From positions 2,480,001 to 2,544,000 of the forward strand of contig NC_085854.1 of the NCBI RefSeq assembly GCF_020906515.1: a stretch of 64,000 nucleotides of DNA, in the 5' to 3' direction. Made by a program: the position numbers and the translations under genes. Source of the stretch: Vanrija pseudolonga (lineage: Eukaryota > Basidiomycota > Tremellomycetes > Trichosporonales > Trichosporonaceae). Positions 44,200 to 55,700 of this stretch are shown here, one piece after another. The notes below the pieces were generated by a model. It worked only from the letters and a program-made list of their open reading frames with translations. It made no database searches and was not told the DNA's origin. Positions within the stretch are counted from its first letter, which is position 1; the number at the start of each line of letters is the position of its first letter.

Positions 44200-45990
44200 T
44201 TAAAGCTGGTCCTCCTCCTCCTCGAGGAGCTGCTCCTCGTCGTAGAGCTCGTCGTCGACCGAGGCCTCCTGGTACTGGACGTACTCGGCGACAAGGTCGG
44301 CAAGGTTCGACTCGGCCTCGGAGAACTCGAGCTCGTCCATGCCCTCACCAGTGTACCAGTGGACGAAGGCCTTGCGGCGGTACATGGCCGAGAACTGCTC
44401 GCCAATACGCTTGAAGAGCGACTGGATCGAGGTCGAGTTGCAGATGAAGGTCGACGACATCTTGAGGCCACGGGGAGGAATGTCACACTGAGCAGCGGCG
44501 ACGTTTCCGGGGATCCACTCGACGAAGTAGGCCGAGTTCTTGGCCTGGACGGTCTGGAGCTGGTCCTCGACCTCCTTCATCGAGACCTTGCCGCGGTAGA
44601 TGCACATGACGGTGAGGTAACGGCCGTGGCGGGGGTCGGAAGCAGCCATCATGTTCTTGGCGTCGAACATCTGCTGGGTGAGCTCGGGCACCGAGACGGC
44701 GCGGTACGAGGCCGAGCCACGCGACGTGAGGGGCGCAAAGCCGACCATGAAGAAGTGCAGACGGGGGAAGGGCACCATGTTGACGGCGAGCTTGCGGAGG
44801 TCCGAGTTGAGCTGACCGGGGAAACGCAGGCAGGTGGTGACACCCGACATGACAACCGAAACAAGGTGGTTGAGGTCGCCGTAGGTGGGGGTCGAGAGCT
44901 TGAGGGTACGGAAGCAGATGTCGTAGAGCGCCTCGTTGTCGATACAGAAAGTCTCGTCAGAGTTCTCGACGAGCTGGTGGACCGAAAGGGTGGCGTTGTA
45001 GGGCTCGACGACAGTGTCCGAGACCTTGGGCGAGGGGACGACCGAGAAGGTGCACATCATGCGGTCGGGGTACTCCTCACGGATCTTGGAGATGAGGAGG
45101 GTACCCATACCGGCACCGGTACCACCACCGAGCGAGTGGGTGATCTGGAAGCCCTGGAGGGCGTCACAGCCCTCGGCCTCGCGACGGACAACGTCGAGGA
45201 CCGAGTCGACGAGCTCGGCGCCCTCAGTGTAGTGGCCCTTGGCCCAGTTGTTACCAGCACCGCTCTGGCCAAAGACAAAGTTGTCGGGGCGGAAGAGGGT
45301 GCCGAGGGGGCCACTACGGATAGAGTCCATAGTTCCCGGCTCCAAGTCAATCAAGACGGCGCGGGGAACGTATTTGCCGGCAGCGGCCTCATTGTAGTAG
45401 ACGTTGATGCGCTCGAGCTGAATGTCCGACGAGCCCTTGTACGAACCGTCGGCCTGGATGCCGTGCTCCTCGGAGACGACCTCCCAGAACTTGGCTCCAA
45501 TCTGGTTACCGCACTGGCCGGTCTGGAGGTGGACAATCTCGCGCACTGAGCGGGTCATGGTGGGTGGGGGTCGGGGAGAGGGAGGGGTCAGAGCGGGTAG
45601 GACGAGGGATCGAGGGCGAGTCGAGTGCGAGCGCACACAGTGAATGAGGTCGTGGTATAGGCGTGGACATGGAAGGAGTAGTTCCAAGTTCAAGTAGGTT
45701 GCACCAAAGGGGGTAGGTCGGTGTCGCGAAGAGCGTCACGGTGGGCGCCATAGACCGGCAGGCCGGCAGGCAACGAGCCACAGTCCAGGCGGGATCCATT
45801 GGCGTCGAGTTGGCGTTGGCGTTACATCGGGGCGGGCGGGGTGGATCGGATCAGTTTGATGTAAGGGGGGGCGCGCGGCGTAGTAGTCGTGTCACAATTG
45901 GAGGTACAAGACGAAAAAAGGATGAGACACGCGCCGTCAGCACCACTGCGCTCGTCGTCGTCGCCATCACTCTGCCCGTCCTCACTCACT
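44200..45990 (-). CDS. TUB2: Beta-tubulin, start codon probably split by an intron
   Basis: The body (44200-45545) is an uninterrupted, strongly conserved beta-tubulin: [18 protein letters not shown], the GTP loop [28 protein letters not shown] and an acidic C-terminal tail ending EEEEDQL. The Glu and Phe in DETF (canonical 198 and 200) are the benzimidazole-sensitive forms. The nearest ATG (45558) would give [10 protein letters not shown], not the near-universal MREI. The bases before TGCGCGAG read ATGACCCGCTCAG, the same branch-plus-acceptor string as other introns here. 444 bp upstream an A is followed by a perfect GTGAGT (45984-45989). Splicing A (45990) to TG (45545) creates ATG and exactly [10 protein letters not shown], 448 aa. 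I prefer this model; the 452-aa unspliced form is the alternative. Forms microtubules with alpha-tubulin. Confidence 0.85.
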
Positions 45991-46374
45991 CGTTGACAAT
46001 GAGGGGGTCGTTGCTGTGGACGTTAGAAAAGAAGAAGAGTAAAAGAAGGAGAGGAGGAGGTTGAAGGAAAGAGGCAAATCGAGCAGAATGCCCGTTTTGT
46101 CGACGACGAGGGAAGGTGTCGTGTTTGGCGCCAGCTGCGACGGACCTCAGGGTCCAAAATGCAACGACGCACGGACCGCTCCTTGGGTCTCATGCCTTTG
46201 GAATTTGATCCCGTCGACGCCCGGCGCGTGCACGGGCCACAAAGGGACCCTGACGCGTCGAGACGCGGCGGACACAGGCACGATGTGGCAGCGACGACGA
46301 CGACGACGGCCATGACAATGACAAGATGCATTTGGATGGGGGGCAAGATGGGCAAGATGGCTCATATCTACATT
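45991..46374. other. Intergenic, beta-tubulin promoter and NHA1 3' side
   Basis: About 384 bp upstream of the inferred tubulin exon 1 (816 bp from the unspliced start). No gene. ATGCAT at 46326 is 44 bp past the NHA1 stop. An AG-rich stretch (46027-46080) and a CGACGACGACG run (46289-46310). Confidence 0.5.
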
Positions 46375-48336
46375 TTAGACCATGCCGATGGGGCCGGCGG
46401 GGGTACGGCGACGGTACGTGCCCTCGCTGCTCTCAGAGGGCAGCTCGGACACGGCATCAGACTCGGCCTGCTGCTCGTGGGGTGGCACTGTCGCAAAGCT
46501 GATGTTGCGGCTGATGGGCGGCGTGTCGGCAGACTTGGCTGCGGGCAGGTCAAAGTGGATCTGGGGCGACTGCGGCTGCTCAGCCAAACCAAAGGCCTCG
46601 GTTCTCGTAGTGCTGCTGGGCGCCCCCGACGACTCGGGGGCGACCGGGGTGGGCACCGAGCCAACCGGCACGGCGGGGGGCAGTCTGACACCGACGAGGT
46701 CTGCTGCCGTGCTCGTGCGCGACATGGTGATAGTCGCGGCGCGCTGGAAGCCCTTACCCAGCGGAATGGTGACGCCGTGGACGACGACCGAGGTCATGAC
46801 CAGGAAGTAGACGACGGGGAGGATGACACTGGGCGAGTCAGCTGGCGTGCGCTGTCAAGGCAGCTGCAACTCACGCTCGGAGACGGTCACGGGTACCGTC
46901 ATCCGGAATCTCCTTGAGCGCAACCTGGACGTAGTAGACGGCGCCGACGCCGATGGGGCCAAAGTAACCGGCAAACACGGCCTCGGGCCAGGTGGAGAGC
47001 GAGGGGATGTAGGGTTTCTGGCGGGTCAGCAACGACCGACATGGGCTACCCACAAGAAGAATGACCCAAGGGGGGCGGCGGAGAAGAATGACGCAGATAC
47101 CGAGCACAACCAGGCGCCAAGGCGACAGGCCCCAGAACTTGCCAAACTCACTCCACGGCATGATGGAGCCGATGTAGAGGAAGATGACCTGGGGGTGAGC
47201 TGATTACCCGGAATGGATAGCTGCACCTACATTGTTGAGCAGCTGGTCAATGACATCCTGGAACGCGTGGTCCTCGGTCTCGACGCGGAACCAGTCGTCC
47301 CAGGTGAACGAGTTGCCCACAATGAAGCAGCAGAGAATGTCGTCTGAGCCAATCATGCCCACGATGCCGAGGGTGAGGAAGGTGAGCGAGACGCCAAACG
47401 AGAGGAACGACTCGTGGTCGATAAGTCTGGGTAGTGGTCAGCGGCGCTGCGTGGTATACACTCACCCCCGTGCCTCGGCAAAGCGGAGCACCTTGCGCGC
47501 GACGTAGCCGATGATGGCGCCGATGACGACCGAGAGGGCGACCTGGTAGAGGACAATGTTATACACCCTTTGAGTTAGCCCTGGCCATGTAGCACCCGCA
47601 CTCACCACTCGCCAACTGCCCCGCCGATAGTGTGCACCGGGTGCGAGGGATTCTTCCTCAGCATAAGGTACAGCGCCATGTAGAGGAATGGGAATCCCAG
47701 GCCGTCGTTTGCACCAGCCTCGGCGACGATGATCTGGCGGACGTGGAGCGGGACATACTTCTCGGCGAATCGACCTGGCATCATCAGCTTGCATCTTCGA
47801 GATCTTGCCCACCCTTGCAGATCGAGTTGGCGAGGACGGGGTCGGTCGGCGTGACACAAGACCCGATAACGAGGGCCTCGAGGAAGGTGAGGCCGGGCAC
47901 GAGGCCGTAGACCAGCGCAGCGGTCACGAACCACGCCGCCGTCATGATGGGGAACAGGAGCGTGAAGAGGCTGAGCCGCTCGCGCCAGAGGTACGCCTTG
48001 GGCAGCGAGATGCCGGTGAACAGCACCTGGATGGCGATAACCACGCGCGTGATCTCAAAGGTCAGGTGCGAGAGCTCGTGCTCCGAGCCGCTGACCCAGT
48101 CGAGCGGCGAGAAGACGTTGGCCGCGATCGGGCCAAAGATGATGCCTGCGATGAAGGCGAGCAGGGCTTCGGCTGGGTAGGGTCAGCACTACCTCCCTAC
48201 CTAGCCTCCCCGTAACCTCCCACTCACACATGAACAGCCGCTCCTTGAGAAAGTAGCTCACGAGCCCGACGATGGAGATGTACCCGCCGACGACGGCGAG
48301 CGACTTGGACGTCTCGGAGATGTCGAGGGCGACCAT
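46375..48336 (-). CDS. NHA1: Plasma-membrane Na+(K+)/H+ antiporter, Nha1 type
   Basis: Eight exons: 48228-48336, 47813-48172, 47606-47774, 47466-47567, 47231-47426, 47054-47188, 46875-47017 and 46375-46828. The seven introns are 55, 38, 38, 39, 42, 36 and 46 nt. 555 aa. Phases close throughout and rebuild family motifs: SCVTPTDPVLANSICKG, the ion-binding region AEAGANDGLGFPF with its Asn-Asp pair, RFAEARG-LIDHESFL, GSDDILCCFIVGNSFTWDDW, STWPEAVFAGYFGPIG and VHGVTIPLGKGF. About 12 membrane helices occupy residues 10-430. The cytosolic tail is short (about 115 residues) compared with roughly 500 in S. cerevisiae Nha1. It extrudes Na+, Li+ and K+ in exchange for H+ and sets cytosolic pH and salt tolerance. 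Divergent from VPS35. Confidence 0.92.
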
Positions 48337-48916
48337 GGTGGCGAAGTGGAGTTACACCTCGTGTTATTCAACTGGGAAGAAGGAGGACCCGCGGGCGAGC
48401 GGGGTGGGGGTGGTGATGGCGCAGACTTCAGTGGCGATCATTCACGGTGGTCAAGGCCGGAGACGCGGCTGGGTGGTCGTGTGGGAGGACGTCAGCTGGG
48501 TGCGCTCTGGGGGCGTAGTGGGGCGTAGTGTGGAGCCTGTGTATGGGCGTCCAGTAGTAGTAGTGATATGTGCAGTTACAAGATGATCAACAATGCCGCC
48601 CTCGTCGCCATCTCGACGCCGTTGCTCGTCGTCGACTGCGATTCGCCGCGCGCCGAGTCGTTTAAAATCTATTTGCGCACGGACGTATCTCTTGGTCTCT
48701 TGGGTGTGCACGGGCCGCCATCGCACGTGGTTTCAACGTGCCACCCACGCGACAATGACGGGATCAAATGTCCCCGCGCATCGTCTCGCCGCCGCCGCAC
48801 TGCCCCTCCGCGACGACGATGACGACTTGGTCGACACGAGCTGCTGTCCAACTCGTCCATCTCACTCACTCACGACCTCGCATCTCTTTCGCTTTACAGC
48901 GCAACCCTCTAGCACC
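48337..48916. promoter_or_regulatory. Divergent promoter region NHA1/VPS35
   Basis: 580 bp between divergent starts. No gene seen. GGGGCGTAGTG repeats near 48512-48530 and a GACGACGATGACGAC stretch before VPS35. The VPS35 start context is CACC-ATGT. Confidence 0.5.
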
Positions 48917-51910
48917 ATGTCGGCGCCAGAGGACCCCAAGATCCTTGCCGACGCGCTCAACGTCGTCAAGGTCCAGACGGTGCAGCTCAAGCGATGCCTG
49001 GAGCAGGAAGAGATCATGGAGGCGCTCAAGGCCGCGTCCACCATGCTCTCCGAGCTCCGCACATCGTCCCTCTCCCCAAAGCAATACTACGAGCTCTACA
49101 TGTCTGTCTTTGACAGCCTCCGGCACCTCAGCACGTATTTATACGAGGCGCATGTGGATGGCAAACACCACCTGGCCGACTTGTACGAGCTGGTCCAGTG
49201 AGTGTGGGCTGGCTTGGCTTGGCGTCGCGGCCTCGCGGCCTCGGAAGACGGCGACGGCGTGATGGCGACGATGCAAGCATGCTGACATCTTCCTAGATAC
49301 GCCGGTAACATTGTCCCCCGCCTCTACCTCATGATCACGGTCGGCTCGGTCTACATGTCGATTCCCGACGCCCCTGTCCGCGAGATTATGAAGGACATGC
49401 TCGAGATGGCCCGCGGTGTACAGCACCCTACCCGCGGCCTCTTCCTCCGTCACTACCTCTCTGGTCAGACGCGCGACTTCTTACCTGTTGGCAACGATGA
49501 TGGGTGAGTGCGGTGTGCGGTGCTGGCGCGCAGCCGCGGCAGGAGCCGCCGCCCCCAACGACGACGCTAACGCATACGCCGCAGCCCCGGAGGTAACCTC
49601 CAAGACTCGATCGGGTTCGTCCTCACCAACTTTATCGAGATGAACAAGCTCTGGGTTCGCCTCCAGCACCAGGGCCACTCTCGCGAGCGCGAGAAGCGTG
49701 AGATGGAGCGCCGCGACCTCCGCATCCTGGTTGGCACCAACCTCGTCCGCTTGTCGCAGCTCGAGGGCGTCGACGTCGACATGTACAAGAACACGATTCT
49801 GCCAGCGGTCCTTGAGCAGGTCGTCAACTGCAAGGACGTGATTGCGCAAGAGTACCTCATGGAGGTTGTGATCCAGGTCTTCCCCGAGGACTTCCACTTG
49901 CACACTCTCACGCCATTCCTCTCGGCCACAGCCCAGCTCCACCCACGTGTCAACATCAAGCAGATTGTCATTGCGCTGATCGACCGTCTGGCCGCGTATG
50001 CCGCCCGCGAGGCGGAGAACGAGGACCCAGAGGAGAAGCGCAAAGAGGAGGAAGAGGCGGCCAAGCGGCTGGCCGAGAAGGTCAAGGGTATCCGTCTCAA
50101 CAGCTCGCAGCCGCTCGAGATCAAGGATGACGAGGACGAGGCGCCCAAGCCAGCCGAGGCGAGCGAATGGGCCGGGGACGACAAGGAGGAGAAGAAGGAG
50201 AACGGCACCGTGGAGGGTGGTGAGGAGGGAGAGAAGAAGGAGGAGGGCGACGAGGCCAAGGTCGTTGCCGAGGCGCCGGCACCAGCAGAGGAGAAGAAGC
50301 CCAAGACGTTCCGCGGCATCCCCGAGGACGCTCGGCTGTTCGAGGTGTTCTGGCAGCAGATTGTCGAGCTCATCAAGGCCCGCCCCGACCTCTCGATCCA
50401 GGACATTACCGCCCTGTTCGTGTCGCTCGCCAACCTGTCGCTCAGCTGCTACCCCGACCGCCTCGAGAACATTGACCAGATCCTCTCGTACGCCACGATC
50501 AAGGTGCGCGAGTTCCAGCAGAGCCCCGACCTGCACGCACCGCAGACGACGGCCAACCTGCTGGCACTGCTGCTCTCGCCCATCCAGTCGTACCTCTCGG
50601 TCTTGACTGTCCTCGCCATTCCATCCTACACCCCTCTGCTGGCCGCCCAGCCGTACAGCACGCGCGCGGCTATTGGCCACGCTGTCGTGTCCTCTGTTCT
50701 CAAGAACAACACGCTCATCGAGACAACGTCGGATGTCGAGGGCGTGCTGGGCCTCTGCGCCGTGCTCGTCCGCGACCAGCGCGACTCGACACCCGGCGGC
50801 CCTGCAGCACGGAGGCAGCAGGTTGACCTGCGCGAGATGGCCGAGGAGCAGGGCTGGGTCGCCCGTATGGTCCACCTGTTCCACTCGGACGACTTGCAGA
50901 CGCAGTTTGAGCTGCTCCAGACCGCCCACAAGCAGCTGCAGGAGGGCGGCGAGCGGATACGCTGGACCTTCCCGCCACTCATCGCCAGCAGCATCCAGCT
51001 GGCCCGGCGGTTCAAGGCGCGCCGCGCCGACGAAAAGGACTGGGAGACGCGCGTGTCGTCACTGTTCAAGTTTATCCACCGCCTCATCTCGATCCTGTAC
51101 ACAAAGGTCGAGGCCCCGGAGACTTGCCTGCGGCTATTCCTCCTCGCTGGCCAGGTCGCAGACGACTGTGGTCTCGAGGAGCTCACCTACGAGTTCTTTG
51201 TCCAAGCCTTTGTCATTTACGAGGAGTCGATTTCGGAATCTCGCGCCCAGCTCCAGGCCATCACCGGCATCATCAGCACTCTGCAGACAAGTCGCGTGTT
51301 TGGTGCCGACAATTACGACACGCTGATCACCAAGGCGGCGCTACACGGATCCAAGCTGCTCAAGAAGAGCCACCAGGCGACGGCCGTGCTGTACGCTTCG
51401 CACATGTGGTGGCAGTCGGAGCGCGATGGCGACAGCGACAGCGTGAATGCCAAGCCGCCCCTCCGCGACGGCAAGCGCGTGCTCGAGTGCCTGCAAAAGT
51501 CGCTGCGCATCGCGACTGGCTGCATCGACGAGCTTACGTCTGTCCAACTCTACGTCGACGCTCTTGACCGCTACATCTACTACTTTGAGCAGGGTGTCGA
51601 GGCGGTCACGCCAAAGTACATCAACTCGCTGGTCGAGCTTATTACCAGCAACATTGATGCGGTGCACTCGAACGACGTGCACCCGAGCAGTGCCTCGCCG
51701 CCTGGCCTGGTCGACGGGGTCAACTCGCCCGACCTTATTGTCAAGCACTTTAAGAACACGCTGCGGTACATTCAGAGCAAGCAGGCGCAACACGCTGCGC
51801 GGGGCAACGACGAGCCTGCCGAGGGCGAGGACGACGAGGACGCAAAACCAGTCGACTGGAGTGCCGTCGATGTAGTCGGCGGAAGCCTCAAGATGGGCCT
51901 GGCGGCGTAG
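48917..51910 (+). CDS. VPS35: Retromer cargo-recognition subunit Vps35
   Basis: Three exons with introns 49198-49296 and 49504-49584; 937 aa. The N-terminal helices [20 protein letters not shown] and [10 protein letters not shown], then [20 protein letters not shown] and [11 protein letters not shown], match the Vps26-binding part of Vps35. The second junction rebuilds [20 protein letters not shown], and [20 protein letters not shown] is nearly invariant in the family. An acidic Lys/Glu insert (about 275-370) interrupts the alpha-solenoid. The C-terminal half has [13 protein letters not shown]-like and [20 protein letters not shown] helices that contact Vps29. Retromer recycles receptors from endosomes to the Golgi and plasma membrane. 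Confidence 0.93.
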
Positions 51911-52007
51911 GCGGATGGGATAATTAGTTTGTATAGACGAGGCAATGGATCGTGCATCATGACGAGCGGCGTGAGTGTAGGTGTGTGTGTGTGTGTACAA
52001 CAGTTAC
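51911..52007. other. Convergent 3' region VPS35/ankyrin gene
   Basis: 97 bp between stops with a GT dinucleotide run (51978-51993). Confidence 0.5.
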
Positions 52008-53488
52008 TTAAATGCGGTTGGTGCGGCTGTCGCTGCGGGGTGGGAGGTGTTGCTGGAGGAGCGCGGGGTCGTGGTTGAGTGGGGTGCTGGAGCGCGAGTT
52101 GGGCGCGGGCGAGCGAGGGCCGAGGGTGGCGCTTGCGCGGCTCGCCTGGGGCTGGCGGGGGTCGAGCGGCGTCGCAGGCCGGGAGCCAAGCAGCGCGGCG
52201 TTGCGCGCGGCCGCTGCAGCCTCGGCGGCAGCAGCAATGTCAGGCGGGATGGGGGGCATGGGGGGCTCGTCCGGCGGGGACGTGTATGCCGACTGGTAGG
52301 CGCCCGAGTGGCCGCCCGACTGGGAGCCGGAGCGCGAGCCGCTACGCCCGCCCGACGAGCCCGAGGCGTGCGTCACGCTCGTGCTCGTCGACGCGGAGCG
52401 GAGGCGGGCCGCGGCGGTAAGGTGGTGGTGCACGTCGCTGCTCTCGCCGCCGTGGCTCGCGTGGCTCTCGGATGCGGCCTCGTACGCGCGCTCGCGCTCC
52501 CACTGTTCCCGCTCGTGCTGTTCGCGCTCCCACGCGTCGCGCTCGGCCTGCTCGCGCTCCCACTGCTCGCGCTCGTACACCTCGCGTTCGCGCGCCTCGC
52601 GTTCTTTCGCGCGCTGGTCGCGCCGGCGCGCCTTGCGCTCCTCTGCCGCGTCGCGCGCGAGGCTGTCGAGCGCGGCGCGGGATGCGTGCGAGTATGCAAA
52701 GTCGCTCGCTGTGAAGCCTTCAAAGTTGCGTGCGGTGATGCTTGCCCCGCGCTCCAGCAGCGCGCGGACGCTCGCCGTGTTGCCCCATGCTGACGCGTAG
52801 TGCAGCGGCGTGTTGCCCTGTAAGTCTGCCAGGTCGATATCCGCGCCCAGGTCACACAGAAGCGCGATGAACGCCGCATTGTCCGCCTGCGCGGCAAAGT
52901 GCAGCGCCGTCTTGCCGCCCGTGTTGCTCCAGTCGAGGAGGAAGGGGAAGAGTGTGTGGTAGATCTCCGTCATGCGGAGGGCGGTATCGCGCAGCTCGTC
53001 ACTGCTGCGCGTCTGTGGGCGCGGCGGGAAGTTGGGGTCGGACGTGAGGACGTGTGCCATGGGCGACAGACCAGGCGGCGCAGCGACGCTCGCCAGCAGG
53101 TGGAAGATGGTGTTGTGCTCTGCGTCGCGGGACAGCTCCTGGTCGTCGTGCCCGTAGTCGATGAGCAGCCACTCGAACACCTCGAGGTTGACCTCGAGCG
53201 CCGCCCATGCCAGCGAGGTGAGGCGGCTCTTGTCCGTGTTACGCAGGTCGGTCTTGTGCTGCAGGCGCGAGAGGAGCGCGACGTTGTTGTCTGGGGCATT
53301 GTGGGCGGTTAGCTGAGCGAGCGCTGAGCACAGCAGCAGCCCCACGACGCCGACTCACCCCGCACAGCCTGCCGCACGCGCACGGCGGGCTTGCGCACGA
53401 CGTTGAGCCTCGACGCGCCGGCGCCAAACGTCGTTGCCAGACTCCCGCCGCTCGGCGCGGGGCAGAATGGGTCGGCGGCCGTGGCCAT
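52008..53488 (-). CDS. Ankyrin-repeat protein, Avo2-like (possible TORC2 subunit)
   Basis: Two exons (53359-53488 and 52008-53290) with a 68-nt intron; 470 aa. The start region VRKPAVRVRQAVRDNNVALLSRLQ and the following RLTSLAWAALEVNLEVFEWLLIDYGHDDQELSRD fit fungal Avo2-type proteins. Three or four ankyrin repeats occupy about 45-230, including GKTALHFAAQADNAAFIALL and GNTPLHYASAWGNTASVRAL. A heptad-rich Arg/Glu coiled coil (about 255-325, units such as EREQWEREQAERDAWE) follows, then a Ser/Gly/Pro-rich tail. Avo2 is a peripheral TORC2 subunit at the plasma membrane in yeast; the link here rests on repeat order and is not secure, since ankyrin proteins are many. An upstream in-frame ATG (53515) would add nine residues. 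Confidence 0.7.
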
Positions 53489-53833
53489 TGTGGATGGAGT
53501 GAATGCATGATGCATGTTGTTGATGACGACGCTGACAAAGGGCCGACACGGTGCCGGGTGCCGAGGCGGTGAGGCGCACGCCTATTTGGGCGCCCAGTAG
53601 CCATTTCAGCGCGCCTAACTCCATCTCCGGCTAAGTGGGACCCAACCCCGCCGAGCCGACGCCGCCGCCGCCGTCGCCGCTTCCTGCCCCAAGATCTGCG
53701 TCTTTCCTTCCCTTCCCTCTTCATCGACAACGACAACAGCGACGGCGACGGCGACAGCGACGACATCAACAGCGACAGCGTGACGCACGCCGACGACAGC
53801 ACAGACCTACACTTACCCCCCGCCCCACCACCC
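53489..53833. promoter_or_regulatory. Divergent promoter region ankyrin gene/PEX13
   Basis: 345 bp. Two ATGCAT elements (53503 and 53510) adjoin the ankyrin-gene start. A CGACGGCGACGG-type repeat (53730-53765) and a CCGCCGCCG stretch (53660-53680). No gene. Confidence 0.5.
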
Positions 53834-55177
53834 ATGTCCTCCCTCCCACCCAGGCCAAAACCTTGGGAGACAAAAGCCGCGTCTTCGCCGGCAGTAGCGA
53901 CCACATCCACCGCGGCAGCCGCTGCCGCGCCGACTGTGCCGGCCAGCGCGTTCGACAGCGCGGTCGCGACGAGCAGCTCGACCGCGCCGGCACTGCCTGA
54001 CCGGCCGGCGGGCCTCGGCACTGAGGCAGGCGCGATGGTCCCTGCGGGTGGTGAGTCGAGTCGGCCGCGCGCGGCTGTGGTGTGGTGCCCGAACAAGCTG
54101 ACCACGGTACCTACAGGCTACGGCACAGGCGCATACGGAAACCGCTACGGGACCACAGGCTACGGCATGTCGTCCATGTCGCCCTACGGCGGCGGATACG
54201 GCGGCGGGCTCGGCGGGTACGGCGGCATGTCGTCCTACTCGTCGCCGTACTCGCGTATGGGGGGCTACGGCGGCATGGGCGGCTACGGGTCGTACGGCGG
54301 CATGGGGGGATACGGTGGCTACGGGGGTATGGGAGGGTACGGTGTCGGTGGGATGGGCGTGCCCGGCGAGGTGAGTGCTAAGGGCGTGGTGGGGCCGAGG
54401 GAAGGCGTGCATCGGTGCTGACGACCCCAGGGCTACCCCCCAAACCTCACGGCGTCGATGCAGCAATCGACGGCCCCGGCGTTCGCGGTGATCGAATCTC
54501 TTGTTACCGCGTTCACATCCCTCGCCCAGCTCATCGAGTCGACGTACATGGCCACCCACTCGTCCTTCTTCGCCATGGTCGGCGTGGCCGACCAGCTGGG
54601 CAGCCTTAAAACGTACCTGGGCCAGGTGCTCGGCGTGTTTTCCATTCTCCGCCTCGGCAGACGGCTCATCAACTGGCTGCGAGGCAAGAAGAATGGCCCG
54701 CCCGAGGGCTGGGCCAACGAGTGGTCGGCCGCACTCAACGACGCGGGCCTGCCAGGCGGACCAAACGCACCGCGCCCCTCGGCAAAGCCACTCATCCTCT
54801 TCCTGCTGTCGGCTGTCGGCCTTCCTTGGCTCATGAGCAGACTGGTCAAGCTGCTTATCGCCAACCAGCAGGCGCAGGCCGCCGCCGCCGGCAACCTCCA
54901 GCCTCTCGACGCCAACGGCAACATTGACCCCACCAAGCTCACGTTTGCGCGTGCACGCTGGGAGTTCCGCCCCAGCGAGGAGTGGGAGCTCGCACTCACG
55001 CCCGACGAGATTGTCGCCGTGCTCGAGATGCGCGAGGGACAGAACGGCGCCCAGGGATGGTGGCGCGGACGCACGCGCGACGGCCGCACCGGCTGGTTCC
55101 CCGGCAACTATGTCGAGGTTATCAAGAAGCGTGATGTGCCGCCGCCGCCTCCTGCCCCGGTGCCAGTGCCGGCATGA
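53834..55177 (+). CDS. PEX13: Peroxisomal membrane docking protein Pex13
   Basis: Three exons with introns 54051-54116 and 54371-54430; 405 aa. It starts MSSLPPRPKPWE, the short N-terminal motif of Pex13. An Ala/Ser/Thr linker is followed by a YG/GG-rich region (about 73-155; units GGYGGM, GMGGY). After the second splice comes FAVIESLVTAFTSLAQLIEST, the conserved Pex13 core with a first membrane segment, then LGRRLINWLRGKK, and a second hydrophobic helix (about 270-290, LILFLLSAVGLPWLMSRLV). The C-terminal SH3 domain (about 320-385) has ARWEFRP, ALTPDEIVAVLE, GWWRGRTRDGRTGWFPGNYV and binds Pex14/Pex5 in other fungi. It forms the peroxisomal import pore with Pex14. The YG-rich part is the region proposed in other organisms to form a permeable meshwork. 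Confidence 0.93.
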
Positions 55178-55700
55178 GAACAACACCACAACACAAGGAA
55201 ACCGGGCCTGACAGGCGTGACTCCATCAGTTACGCTTGCCGCCGCGCCCGCTGTAACAGTACGGGGAGATGGAGATGGGGGTTTGGGCCGACGTGACAAT
55301 GTGGATTCAGTTCAGCGCGCGCTCACGACTATAAGTCATAGAAAACTTTTGTAATCACGATTGCATTGGCGTAGGGAGAGACCTGAGTAGGCAGGCATGA
55401 GCATTCCGTGCATGCCGAAAGAGGGATAGCGGCGGAACAGAGAGCCGCCTAGAAATGTCGAGGTCAAGGTCGAGGGCCAAAGTCGCCGCCGCCGCCGCGA
55501 GGTGTCGCGTGCCTTGTTTAGTTTCGGCGTAACTATAAAGTCACGTTTGTGATCTCATCGCCGTCCATCACATTGTCGACATTACACACTCACTCACTCT
55601 CTCTCGTCACTCGACACCCTTCTACGCTCTCTACAGCAGAGGTGACGACGGCAGCACGCAGCAGCACCCCTGCCTTGCTCGTCACCTCGGCAACGACGCC
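55178..55700. other. Intergenic, PEX13 3' side and sorting-nexin promoter
   Basis: 523 bp. GCC triplet run (55482-55499) and TATAAAG near 55535 about 165 bp before the next start, the only TATA-like match I noted close to a start. No gene. Confidence 0.5.

Noticed and set aside
44359-45549. 396-residue open frame on the plus strand
   Set aside because: Antisense to beta-tubulin; Val/Asp/Glu-rich shadow of a highly biased gene.
45546-45558. ATG at 45558 as the beta-tubulin start
   Set aside because: Kept only as the alternative: it gives a non-canonical MTRSV start and coincides with a branch-acceptor string.
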